This document shows positions 9,097-18,539 of a stretch of DNA of 43,740 bases, piece by piece. The stretch spans positions 1-43,740 of the forward strand of contig JAJZVN010000019.1 in NCBI GenBank assembly GCA_021845685.1, written 5' to 3'. How positions within the stretch are numbered: position 1 is the stretch's first letter; every line of letters starts with the position of its first letter. Origin of the DNA: a bacterium (GTDB taxonomy: Bacteria > SZUA-79 > Acidulodesulfobacterales > Acidulodesulfobacteraceae). The notes under the pieces are model-generated. The model was given only the letters and a program-made list of their open reading frames with translations. It was not told the DNA's origin and ran no database searches. Both the position numbers and the translations under genes were made by a program.

Positions 9097-10242
9097 TTAT
9101 AATGTCAATTTATAATATATATCTTTAATTTCTTTATTCTTCAAATCTCTTTTAAGTTTTATAGATTCTTGCCTTATAATTTCTAACAAAGCTCTTGATT
9201 CCGCATCGCTTATAATTATTCCTAATTTTTTCAATTTATATTTAATAACCGATGTACCGCTGTGTTTTCCTATTAATAATTTTCGTTTAAGTCCTACTTC
9301 TTCAGGAGGGTACGGTTCATAATTTATTGGATTTTTAATAATGCCGTCCGTATGAATACCTGCTTCATGATGAAAAATATTTCTTCCTAGAATCGGCTTA
9401 TTAACCGGAATAGGTCTTTTAGTAATTTTTGCTATAATAGATGCAAGTTTTTTTACTTTTTTAAAATCAAAATCAATATTTTTTTTTTCAATAAACTTAA
9501 AGTAGGCTATGACTTCTTCTAATGCGCAATTCCCCGTTCTTTCTCCTATTCCCGTAATGCTTCCTGAAACATAATCGGCTCCGGCTTTCAAAGCTGCTAC
9601 GGAATTTCCAGTTGCCATGCCTAAATCGTTATGAGCGTGTATTTCAATTGCTATTTGTTTGAATTTAGATTTTATGAATTTTATATTTTTATAGATATCA
9701 AGCGGATTTAAAATTCCTACCGTATCCGAATATCGATATTTATAAGCCCCTTCGCCTTCAGCAATGTTTATAATTTCATATAAAATATTTTTATCTGCTC
9801 TTGAAGAATCTTCTCCTCCTATAGAAAATGCAATCTGTTCTTTTCTTAAAACCCTGCAAACATCTATTAACGTATTTTTAATATAACCAAAATCCTTATT
9901 TAATTTATATTTTATATGTATATCGGATATAGGAATAGAAATATGTATATATTGAACCCCTATATCAAGAGATGCTTTTATATCTTCAATATTAGCCCTA
10001 TTCCATGAAATAATTTTTGCGTTTAAACCTGAAGAATTAATAGTTTTTATAGCATTTTTTTCTTCCCCGCCCATTATAGGAATGCCAGCTTCAATTTCAT
10101 TGACGCCTATTTCATCAAGCATTTTTGCTATGAGTATTTTTTCGTTATAAGAAAAGATAACGCCTGCAGTTTGCTCCCCGTCTCTGAGTGTAGTATCGTT
10201 TATTAAAAAATTGCAATTTTTTTTATTATTTAACTTAATCAT
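9097..10242 (-). CDS. nifV: Homocitrate synthase NifV
   Basis: 381 residues of the isopropylmalate/homocitrate synthase (DRE-TIM) family. The active-site signature DTTLRDGEQTAGV lies near residues 16-28, the metal site HAHNDLGMATGNS in the middle, and GNCALEEVI and IFHHEAGIHTDGI follow. It makes homocitrate, the organic ligand of FeMo-cofactor, from 2-oxoglutarate and acetyl-CoA. It is divergent from nifH, with a sigma-54 promoter at 10395-10410 on its own strand. The length matches free-standing NifV. LeuA is the main alternative, but the nif context and shortness favour NifV. Confidence 0.93.
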   Translation of the reverse strand: MIKLNNKKNCNFLINDTTLRDGEQTAGVIFSYNEKILIAKMLDEIGVNEIEAGIPIMGGEEKNAIKTINSSGLNAKIISWNRANIEDIKASLDIGVQYIHISIPISDIHIKYKLNKDFGYIKNTLIDVCRVLRKEQIAFSIGGEDSSRADKNILYEIINIAEGEGAYKYRYSDTVGILNPLDIYKNIKFIKSKFKQIAIEIHAHNDLGMATGNSVAALKAGADYVSGSITGIGERTGNCALEEVIAYFKFIEKKNIDFDFKKVKKLASIIAKITKRPIPVNKPILGRNIFHHEAGIHTDGIIKNPINYEPYPPEEVGLKRKLLIGKHSGTSVIKYKLKKLGIIISDAESRALLEIIRQESIKLKRDLKNKEIKDIYYKLTL

Positions 10243-10394
10243 ATTATTATTTTATTTATTTAGTTTTATTATTTATTACCTAACTCAACTTCATCATTGC
10301 AAGCGCGTTTTCGCAGGAAAGTTTAATGTTGTCAGACATCAGTTTAAAAATTAGTTTAATTTACTCTTATTAATAATTTATCAGTATTAAAATA

Positions 10395-10410
10395 AGCATA
10401 AAATATGCCA
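10395..10410 (-). promoter_or_regulatory. Sigma-54 (-24/-12) promoter for nifV
   Basis: On the minus strand this reads TGGCATATTTTATGCT, with GG and GC at the exact sigma-54 spacing (GG-N10-GC). It closely resembles the nifH-side promoter at 10733. Transcription would start near 10384, leaving a leader of about 140 nt before the nifV ATG. Confidence 0.65.
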
Positions 10411-10424
10411 AAAATTATTTTGTA

Positions 10425-10440
10425 TGTTTACATTTAAACA
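10425..10440. promoter_or_regulatory. NifA-type upstream activator site (TGT-N10-ACA)
   Basis: TGTTTACATTTAAACA is a perfect TGT-N10-ACA site with extended symmetry (TGTTTA/TAAACA). It sits only about 15 bp upstream of the nifV sigma-54 promoter and about 290 bp upstream of the nifH one. A NifA-like activator looping to either promoter is plausible. Another dyad-binding regulator is possible because the site is unusually close to the nifV promoter. The rest of 10243-10860 is AT-rich spacer with no gene seen. Confidence 0.5.
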
Positions 10441-10732
10441 ATAGTTTAATTAATTTTTAAATAAAAATAAAAATCAGAAAAAATAACTTATATAAATTGA
10501 TTATATAAATAATTATGTGCTATGTATCGCAATAAAACATTGGTATAAAATTAATCAATAAAATTTTTTTTGTATAAATATTAGGCATTTTTTTTTTATT
10601 AAACTTATAAAAGTCGTAATGTTTTTGTTTTTTTAATTAATATTTAATTTTATTTAATTATGAAATATATCATTGTTATTAGTTATGAAATTTATATTAA
10701 TTTTATTATTAAATTTATATTAATTTTTTATC

Positions 10733-10748
10733 TGGCATAATTTATGCA
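10733..10748 (+). promoter_or_regulatory. Sigma-54 (-24/-12) promoter for the nifH operon
   Basis: TGGCATAATTTATGCA has GG and GC separated by exactly 10 nt, as sigma-54 promoters require. Transcription would begin near 10759, about 100 nt before the nifH ATG, which has the ribosome-binding sequence GGAGGT at 10847-10852. Confidence 0.75.
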
Positions 10749-10854
10749 TTATAAATAGCGAATAAGATTTAGACAAAGAATATATTTATATAATCAGCAT
10801 AATTTTTAACGCATAATAAAATAAAAAATTAATTATTATTATTTTTGGAGGTAA

Positions 10855-11733
<879 letters not shown>

Positions 11734-11779
11734 ACCGTTTTAATTTTTAAGCATCAAAGACTGTATTTTATTAAATTTT

Positions 11780-11831
11780 AAAAAGTTAGTTTTTGACCGA
11801 TGTTTTTTAGTTTTTGTTCGGTGTTATTCGG
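11780..11831 (+). repeat. Leader element shared with the 34565 region
   Basis: AAAAAGTTAGTTTT (11780-11793) is followed after 22 nt by GTTCGGTGTT (11816-11825). The same two boxes, 24 nt apart, occur at 34565-34612 upstream of the TonB-receptor-like gene. Here they lie in the nifH-nifB gap. They could be a small repeat or a shared control site. Confidence 0.5.
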
Positions 11832-11936
11832 TGTTAATAGTTGGAGAATTATTTAAAAAAATGAATCATTGTCTAATGTAATGCATAGTTAGTTATGTAA
11901 TAAAATGGCAGAATTATTTAAAAAAGGCAAATTATC

Positions 11937-12896
11937 ATGAAAACAGACAATAAAGCAATCAACAGCATAAGAAATATAGAAAAAGATAGCAATAATAATA
12001 TCTCAGTTAATAATAACGAAGACATTAAAAGGCATCCATGCTTTAGCATAGAAGCATCAAAATCTTACGGCAGGATACATTTGCCTGTTGCGAAAAGCTG
12101 CAATATTTCATGTAATTATTGTCATAGAGATTATGATTGTCCTAATGAATCAAGACCCGGAGTTACAAGCAGACTTTTGGAACCCGAAGAAGCGGTTGAA
12201 AGAATATATGAGGTAAAATCTTTTTATGACGAAATAAGTGTTGCTGCAGTGGCAGGTCCAGGAGACAGTTTGTCGGATCCGGAGAATACGCTTAAGACAT
12301 TTGAATTGGTCAGGAAAGAATTTCCCAAATTAATATTTTGCATGAGCACAAACGGACTTAATTTAAAAGAGAATATCAATGACCTGAAAGATGCAGGCAT
12401 AAAATTTATTACAGTAACGTTAAATGCGACAGATGCAGCTATTGCTTCTAAAATTTATAAATATGTTAATTATAAAGGAGTCTGTTATAAAGGCAATGAA
12501 GCTGCGGAACTTTTGCTTGAAAAACAGCTTGACGGTATAAGAACTGCAATTTTGGAAGGATTTACCGTTAAAATAAATTCGGTATTAATACCGGGCATTA
12601 ACGATAATCATATAAAAGAAATGTCCGAAAGCATTAAAAAAATGGGAGTTTATCTTTTTAATGTTATGCCTATGATTCCTGCAGAGAAATCGTTTTTTCA
12701 AAAAATAGGCATTCAGGCTGCAACAAGGCAAGATATAACCGATGTCACAAGCGGCTTAACGGGAATTAACATCATGAAGCATTGCAGACAATGCAGATCA
12801 GATGCCGCAGGCTTGCTTGAAAACGATATAAGCGGCAAGTTGAATAATAATAAGGAGGAAAATCATGATAACAGAAAATGCTGTTCAGGGGTGTAA
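11937..12896 (+). CDS. nifB: FeMo-cofactor biosynthesis radical SAM protein NifB
   Basis: 319 residues. After about 30 low-complexity residues comes HPCFSIEAS, then the radical-SAM motif C55-N-I-S-C59-N-Y-C62, then YDCPNESRPGVTS. The AGPGDSL SAM-binding segment and a C-terminal HCRQCRSDAAGLL typical of NifB follow. It builds NifB-co (an 8Fe-9S-C cluster) from [4Fe-4S] units, inserting carbide from SAM. It is the short form without a C-terminal NifX-like domain; NifX is encoded separately downstream. Its 3' end overlaps the next gene by 32 nt, indicating translational coupling to the methyltransferase. Confidence 0.96.
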   Translation: MKTDNKAINSIRNIEKDSNNNISVNNNEDIKRHPCFSIEASKSYGRIHLPVAKSCNISCNYCHRDYDCPNESRPGVTSRLLEPEEAVERIYEVKSFYDEISVAAVAGPGDSLSDPENTLKTFELVRKEFPKLIFCMSTNGLNLKENINDLKDAGIKFITVTLNATDAAIASKIYKYVNYKGVCYKGNEAAELLLEKQLDGIRTAILEGFTVKINSVLIPGINDNHIKEMSESIKKMGVYLFNVMPMIPAEKSFFQKIGIQAATRQDITDVTSGLTGINIMKHCRQCRSDAAGLLENDISGKLNNNKEENHDNRKCCSGV

Positions 12897-13728
12897 GCTG
12901 CAGAAAAGTTTAAATTTTTCGCAGGATGAAGAATTGTATATCGCAACTTCAGACACTAAAGGGAAAATGGAAAATGACTATAAACCGTTTGTGGATAAAA
13001 TTTTAAACAGCATTTCTTTTGTGCCTGATTCAATACTTGATCTTGGATGCGGTCCAGGCTATATAGCGCGGAGGTTTAGCGAGGTTCTTCCAGATGCTGA
13101 CGTTGTAGGCGTTGATATTTCGGAAATAATGATTAACCATGCGATTAAAGCTTCTATTAAAGATAAAGATTCTATTAATAAAGAAACTGATAAAGTAAAT
13201 TTAGATTTTAACAGAAGAAATATTCAAATTTTAGAATTTGCAAGTAATTACGATAATAAAGCAAAAAATAATCTATATCATATTGCTAATTCTGCGGATA
13301 AATTAGCAGACGTAATCGTAAACAACAATGTTTACGATTTAAACGGGGTTTATTTTTCCCAAAAGTTAAAATATCTTATTGCTAATAGCGAATACCTGCC
13401 TTTTAATGAAAACTATTTTGATATTATTATTTTAAAAGGAACATTTAAATGTTTGGAAAGAAAAGTTGAATCGCTGGAAGAAATGCACAGAGTATTAAGC
13501 GATGGCGGAGAAATATTAATATTCGAGTTTAGAAAAGATATTCCGGAAGATGAATTTTTGATTCTCACAAAAGATATGCAGCCTCAAAAAGTAAGGTCGT
13601 TAAGAAATAAATTAAATTGTTCGCCTGATTTGGCAGAATATAAATATTGTTTATCTAAATCAAATTTGTCAGAATTTGCAGAAATAACCGAAGACGGACT
13701 TGATTTAAAAATACGGATAATTAAATAG
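12865..13728 (+). CDS. Class I SAM-dependent methyltransferase in the nif operon
   Basis: 287 residues. Motif I ILDLGCGPGYIARRF (57-71), the acidic motif VVGVDIS (80-86) and the later LPFNENYFDIIILKG and MHRVLSDGGEILIFEF blocks define a UbiE/type-11 methyltransferase fold. A region rich in Asn, Lys and Asp (about 95-150) separates the first and second halves. The start at 12865 follows GGAGG (12853-12860 region) and lies inside nifB. Substrate unknown. Tight coupling to NifB invites a role in cofactor maturation or SAM-related handling, but nothing in the sequence proves it. Confidence 0.8.
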   Translation: MITENAVQGCKLQKSLNFSQDEELYIATSDTKGKMENDYKPFVDKILNSISFVPDSILDLGCGPGYIARRFSEVLPDADVVGVDISEIMINHAIKASIKDKDSINKETDKVNLDFNRRNIQILEFASNYDNKAKNNLYHIANSADKLADVIVNNNVYDLNGVYFSQKLKYLIANSEYLPFNENYFDIIILKGTFKCLERKVESLEEMHRVLSDGGEILIFEFRKDIPEDEFLILTKDMQPQKVRSLRNKLNCSPDLAEYKYCLSKSNLSEFAEITEDGLDLKIRIIK

Positions 13729-13750
13729 TTAAAAAACAGGAGAAAATTTT

Positions 13751-14050
13751 ATGAGTATTATGGACGGTTTTAGCGGAAATTTAGAAGATTACATAGTAGC
13801 TCCGAGAAGATCCGGTTCAAAATGGGTGCCGCATTTTTTAATAGCTTTTGATCAGGAAAGCTGCATTTCATGCGGCAGATGTATCAAAGTGTGTCCTGGA
13901 GGAGTTTATGTTTTTGAAGATGAAGGAGATAAAATGACTGTTAGAATTGAAAATATGGATGATTGCATCGGAGATATGTCTTGCGAAAAAGTTTGTCCAA
14001 AAAATAAGACAATGCATTTGCATAAATTTGAGCCGCTGCAGAAAAATTGA
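13751..14050 (+). CDS. fdxB: Nif-associated 2[4Fe-4S]-type ferredoxin (FdxB-like)
   Basis: 99 residues. Cluster 1 is regular: C38, C41, C44, C48 (CISCGRCIKVCPGG). The second site reads C72-I-G-D75-M-S-C78-E-K-V-C82-P, so the second ligand position is Asp where FdxB proteins usually have Cys. The N-terminal WVPHFLIAFD and the overall size match nif-specific ferredoxin III. It probably donates electrons for nitrogenase or cofactor assembly. Located between the methyltransferase gene (22-nt gap) and nifD (34-nt gap). Confidence 0.85.
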   Translation: MSIMDGFSGNLEDYIVAPRRSGSKWVPHFLIAFDQESCISCGRCIKVCPGGVYVFEDEGDKMTVRIENMDDCIGDMSCEKVCPKNKTMHLHKFEPLQKN

Positions 14051-14084
14051 ATAAATTTTAAATAAAGTATATGGAGGAATAAAA

Positions 14085-15521
14085 ATGGCTATCAATATCA
14101 AAGAAAATGAAGAAATAGTTGAAGAGGTTTTAAATATTTATCCGGAAAAGCCGCGAAAAAATAGGCAGGAGCATATAGGCGTCAATAAAAAAGATGCTTG
14201 CGGGTCTTGCGTTGCTAAATCAAATCTAAAATCTTTGCCGGGTGTTATGACCCCGAGAGGATGCGCATATGCAGGTTCTAAAGGCGTTGTTTGGGGGGCT
14301 GTCAAAGATGTTATTAATATCAGTCATGGTCCTGTAGGATGCGGGCATTACAGCTGGGGAACAAGAAGAAATTTGGCTAACGGAGCTATCGGAATAGAAA
14401 GTTTTGTGCCTTTTCAGTTTACTACCGATTTTAGGGAACGGGATATAGTTTTTGGCGGGGATAAAAAATTAGAACAGGCGATACATGAATTAAAAGGACT
14501 TTTTCCTACAACCAAAGGTTTTATTGTAGAATCTGAATGTCCGATAGGTCTTATAGGCGACGATATAGAAGCGGTAGCCAAAAAAACATCTGCCGATTTA
14601 AATACTGCGGTTATTCCTGTAAGATGCGAAGGATTCAGGGGGGTTAGCCAATCTTTAGGACATCATATCGCAAATGATTCAATAAGAGACTATGTTGTAG
14701 GCACAGGCAAATTAGACGAAAGCAAAAAGACTAAGTATGATGTTGCAATTTTAGGCGATTATAATATCGGCGGAGATGTTTGGGCTTCGATGAAAGTAAT
14801 ATCGGAAATGGGATTAAATGTAGTTGCCCACTGGAGCGGCGACGGTTCAATAGAAGAAATGAAGATAACTCATGAAGTCAACTATATACTATTGCATTGC
14901 TACCGTTCAATGAACTATATCTCAACTTATTATAACGAAAAATACGGTATTCCATATATTGAATATAATTTTTTCGGTCCTACAAAAATAAAAGAAAGTA
15001 TCAGGAAAATAGCTGCTTTATTTGACGAAAATATACAGGAAAAGTCTGAAAAAGTTATTGAGAAATACGAACCTAAAATGCAGGCGGTCATAGATAAATA
15101 CAGACCGAGACTTGAAGGCAAAAAAGTTATGATACTTGTTGGAGGATTGAGACCGAGGCATATAGTAGGAGCATATGAAGACTTAGGCATGCAGGTTGTT
15201 ACCGCCGCTTATGAGTTTGCGCATAAAGACGATTATGAAAGAACAACAAATGAATTGGAAGACGGGACTATTGTGGCAGACGATCTGAACGAGCATGAAT
15301 TTATTGAACTTGCAAAAAGATTGAAACCGGATTTGGTGGCATCGGGCATAAAAGAAAAATATGTTTTTCAAAAAATGGGGATACCTTTTAGACAAATGCA
15401 TTCATGGGATTATTCAGGTCCTTATCATGGGTATGACGGCTTTGAAGTATTTGCAAAAGATATGGATTTAGCAATTAACAGTCCATCATGGAAATTTGTA
15501 AAGCCGTCCTGGAAAAAATAA
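14085..15521 (+). CDS. nifD: Nitrogenase molybdenum-iron protein alpha chain NifD
   Basis: 478 residues. P-cluster ligands are C60 (PRGCAYAG), C86 (HGPVGCGHY) and C152 ([11 protein letters not shown]). FeMo-co ligands are C272 ([10 protein letters not shown]) and H439 ([10 protein letters not shown]). The segment [18 protein letters not shown] carries the histidine near the cofactor. This is the catalytic subunit partner of NifK, reducing N2 at FeMo-co. A strong ATGGAGGA ribosome site precedes the ATG. All catalytic residues are present, so a functional Mo nitrogenase is expected. Vnf/Anf types are unlikely because nifEN and nifV are present and no delta subunit is seen. Confidence 0.98.
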   Translation: MAINIKENEEIVEEVLNIYPEKPRKNRQEHIGVNKKDACGSCVAKSNLKSLPGVMTPRGCAYAGSKGVVWGAVKDVINISHGPVGCGHYSWGTRRNLANGAIGIESFVPFQFTTDFRERDIVFGGDKKLEQAIHELKGLFPTTKGFIVESECPIGLIGDDIEAVAKKTSADLNTAVIPVRCEGFRGVSQSLGHHIANDSIRDYVVGTGKLDESKKTKYDVAILGDYNIGGDVWASMKVISEMGLNVVAHWSGDGSIEEMKITHEVNYILLHCYRSMNYISTYYNEKYGIPYIEYNFFGPTKIKESIRKIAALFDENIQEKSEKVIEKYEPKMQAVIDKYRPRLEGKKVMILVGGLRPRHIVGAYEDLGMQVVTAAYEFAHKDDYERTTNELEDGTIVADDLNEHEFIELAKRLKPDLVASGIKEKYVFQKMGIPFRQMHSWDYSGPYHGYDGFEVFAKDMDLAINSPSWKFVKPSWKK

Positions 15522-15577
15522 AATAATTAATCGGCATTATTTATAAATATAAATATTAACTTGCGGAGGTTATTTAA

Positions 15578-17005
15578 ATGGCTAAAATGACTAAGGAAGA
15601 AGTTCAAAAGACAAAAGATTGGATGAAAACCGAAGAATATAAAGAATTAAATTTTAAAAGAAAATCTATCGTAATTAATCCTGAAAGAGCTTGTCAGCCG
15701 CTTGGAGCTGTGCTTTGCTCCGCAGGATTTGAAGGTACTATGCCTTTTGTTCACGGTTCACACGGCTGCGTTGCTTATTACAGAAATAATTTATCAAGAC
15801 ATTTTAGAGAACCTATTGCCGCAGTTTCTACTTCTCTTACCGAAGACGGAGCGGTTTTCGGAGGACAGGCAAACGGATTTGAAGGGTTTAAAAATGCAAT
15901 AAATCTTTACAAGCCTAAAATGTTTGCGATATCTACGACTTGTATGACGGAAATAATAGGAGACGATCTCGGCGCAATAGTAACTAATGCAAGGGCAAAA
16001 GGATTTCTCCCTGAAGAAGTGCCTGCGCCTTATGCAAACACCCCAAGTTTTGTCGGTTCGCATTTGGAAGGATATGATAATATGCTTGCAGCAATTATAG
16101 ACACTTTAGGCGTTAAAAACGAATCTGTTTCTGACACTATTAATATAATACCGGGGTTTGATACAACGACGGGAAATATTAATGAAATAAAAAGACTTTT
16201 AAATATTATGAAAGTTCCTTATCTTGTTATTGCAGATTATTCTAATACTCTTGATTCTCCGCTAAACGGAGAATATAAGCTTTACAATGAAGGCGCCACA
16301 ACTTTGGAAGATACAAAAAATTGCGTTAGCAACAAGGCAACTATAGCTCTTCAAAAATTTAGCACCAAAAAGACTTTAAGCTTACTTTCGGAAAAATTTA
16401 AACAGGAAGCAAAAGCAGTTAAAAGTCCTGTCGGAATAAAATTTACGGATGAATTTTTAATGACCGTTTCTGAAATTACGGGAAAAGAAATTCCTAAAGA
16501 AATTGAAGACGAAAGGGGAAGAGCGGTTGATTCAATGACTGATGCGCAGCAGTATATTCACGGTAAAAAATTTGCAATATTCGGAGACCCTGATATATTA
16601 ACAGGGCTTACAAGCTATTTATTAGAAATGGGCGGTATTCCAAAATACGTGCTTTGTTCTAACGGAAATGAAGAATTTAAAAACGATATTGAAGAATTAT
16701 TGAAAGAATACGGATGCGATGAAGGAGAAGTTTATATAGATAAAGATTTATGGCATCTTCATTCGCTTGTAATGACGGGACCCGTAGATATGCTTATCGG
16801 TCCGAGCCATGGAAAGTTTGTAGCAAGAGATGCGGGTGTTCCGCATATTAGATTAGGATATCCTATTTTTGACAGAGTCAATATCCATCGTTATCCTTTT
16901 TACGGATATTCAGGAGTAATTAATTTAACTACTTGGATAGTGAATACATTTATAGAAATTGTGGACAATATAAGCGATGATGCTCATTTTGAGCTTTTAA
17001 GATGA
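15578..17005 (+). CDS. nifK: Nitrogenase molybdenum-iron protein beta chain NifK
   Basis: 475 residues. P-cluster ligands are C39 (RACQPLGAVLC), C64 (HGSHGCVAYYR) and C122 (STTCMTEIIGDD), followed by the TPSFVGSH segment. The N-terminus is short compared with the 523-residue Azotobacter protein, as in many anaerobe-type NifK. GCGGAGG precedes the ATG. It forms the alpha2beta2 tetramer with NifD, and the P-cluster lies at their interface. The 56-nt gap to nifD fits one operon. Confidence 0.98.
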   Translation: MAKMTKEEVQKTKDWMKTEEYKELNFKRKSIVINPERACQPLGAVLCSAGFEGTMPFVHGSHGCVAYYRNNLSRHFREPIAAVSTSLTEDGAVFGGQANGFEGFKNAINLYKPKMFAISTTCMTEIIGDDLGAIVTNARAKGFLPEEVPAPYANTPSFVGSHLEGYDNMLAAIIDTLGVKNESVSDTINIIPGFDTTTGNINEIKRLLNIMKVPYLVIADYSNTLDSPLNGEYKLYNEGATTLEDTKNCVSNKATIALQKFSTKKTLSLLSEKFKQEAKAVKSPVGIKFTDEFLMTVSEITGKEIPKEIEDERGRAVDSMTDAQQYIHGKKFAIFGDPDILTGLTSYLLEMGGIPKYVLCSNGNEEFKNDIEELLKEYGCDEGEVYIDKDLWHLHSLVMTGPVDMLIGPSHGKFVARDAGVPHIRLGYPIFDRVNIHRYPFYGYSGVINLTTWIVNTFIEIVDNISDDAHFELLR

Positions 17006-17137
17006 AAAAAAAACATAAGTGCGAAGATTTAAATTATTTATTATTATTTGTTTAATAAGGCAAATAATTAATTAATGAGTAAAAAAAATTGTATAAAATG
17101 AAATTTGCAAAAAATGACTCAAAAGGAGGCGATTAAA

Positions 17138-18490
17138 ATGCAGCTTAAGGTGAAAGAAGAGTTATTTGACGAACCGACATGCAGCCACAATATACAAAAA
17201 AAAGAAAAAAAAGCATGTAAAACAGCCGTTCCCGGTTCTTCAACAGGCGGATGCTCTCTTGACGGCGCATATATTGTACTAAGTCCTATACGAGATGCTC
17301 TTCATGTTGTCCACGGACCGATAAATTGCCTCGGCAACAGTTATAATCAAAGAACATCCGAGTCAAAAGGCAATGAAATATTTTATATGTACGGAATGAC
17401 TTCTTCAATAAATGAAAATGACCTCATTTTCGGTTCTGAAGATAAATTAAAGAAAGGAATAATTTATGCAGTAAATAAGTTTAAACCAAAAGGGGTTTTT
17501 ATATACAATACCTGCGTACCTGCATTAACAGGCGAAGATATTGGAGGCGTTGCAAAAGAGTTGGCTGAAAAACTTAATATTCCCGTAGTTCCCGTGTCAA
17601 GTCAGGGATTTTCAGGAGGAAAAAATTTAGGAAATAAGATTGCAGGCGATGTGCTCTTTGAATATGTTATAGGGAAAAAAGAGCCTGATATCGATATTTT
17701 AACCGATTATAATATTAATTTGATAGGTGAATACAACATAAAAGGCGAATTGTTTTTAATAAAAAAAGCTCTTAACGACAGCGGCATTAATCTGCTTTCA
17801 AATATAACAGGGAATGCAACTATGGAAGAGATAATGTATTCACACAAGGCAGGTTTAAATGTTGTTGTATGTTCTAAAGCCTTAGTGTATTTAGCCAGAA
17901 AAATGGAAGAAAAATACGGAATACCCTTTATAGAAGAATCGTTTTTTGGGCTTTCTTCGACAAATAATGCGATAATGCATATAGCCGAGAGTTTTAAAGA
18001 CGCTAAATTAATAGAAAAAGTTAAAAAAAATATTGAATTAAATACGAAAAAAATACAAAAAAAAATTGAACCCTATAAAAAATTTCTAACGGGCAAAAGA
18101 GTTCTGTTGTATACCGGCGGTGTTAAAAGCTGGTCTTTAATTTCAGCGTTAAACGATCTCGGTATGAAAGTTATAGCGACGGGGGTAAAAAAAAGTACGG
18201 AAGAGGATAAAAATAAAATTAAGGAATTTGACGCAAACGGCAATATTATAATGTTAGACAACGGAAACCCGGTTAATTTGATAAAAATGATAAAAGATGA
18301 GCAAGCGGATATTTTGCTTGCGGGAGGCAGAAATCAATATACGGCTATTAAATCTTTAATACCGTTTTTAGATGTTAATCAGGAAAGAGGAAACCCTTAT
18401 ACTTCATATGATGGAGTAGTCCATCTCGGAAGACAGATTTACCTTGAACTTAATAGCCCTGTTTATGACGTTATAAGAAAAGCAAGCTAA
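17138..18490 (+). CDS. nifE: Nitrogenase cofactor scaffold NifE
   Basis: 450 residues. The start is set at the ATG 17138 because AAGGAGG (17123-17129) lies 8 nt upstream; an earlier in-frame TTG at 17105 has no comparable site. NifD-like cysteines C39 (TGGCSLDGA), C64 (HGPINCLGN) and C126 (YNTCVPALTGEDIGG) are present. With NifN it forms the scaffold on which NifB-co is matured to FeMo-co. The NifK-NifE gap (132 nt) is AT-rich and holds no gene. Confidence 0.96.
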   Translation: MQLKVKEELFDEPTCSHNIQKKEKKACKTAVPGSSTGGCSLDGAYIVLSPIRDALHVVHGPINCLGNSYNQRTSESKGNEIFYMYGMTSSINENDLIFGSEDKLKKGIIYAVNKFKPKGVFIYNTCVPALTGEDIGGVAKELAEKLNIPVVPVSSQGFSGGKNLGNKIAGDVLFEYVIGKKEPDIDILTDYNINLIGEYNIKGELFLIKKALNDSGINLLSNITGNATMEEIMYSHKAGLNVVVCSKALVYLARKMEEKYGIPFIEESFFGLSSTNNAIMHIAESFKDAKLIEKVKKNIELNTKKIQKKIEPYKKFLTGKRVLLYTGGVKSWSLISALNDLGMKVIATGVKKSTEEDKNKIKEFDANGNIIMLDNGNPVNLIKMIKDEQADILLAGGRNQYTAIKSLIPFLDVNQERGNPYTSYDGVVHLGRQIYLELNSPVYDVIRKAS

Positions 18491-18539
18491 AGATTAATTA
18501 TTTTTATTTTAATAAATATAAATATATTATAAATATATT

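Noticed and set aside
10500-10560. Second NifA-type site around TGTATCGCAATAAAACA
   Set aside because: The spacing between TGT and ACA is 11, not 10, so it does not fit.
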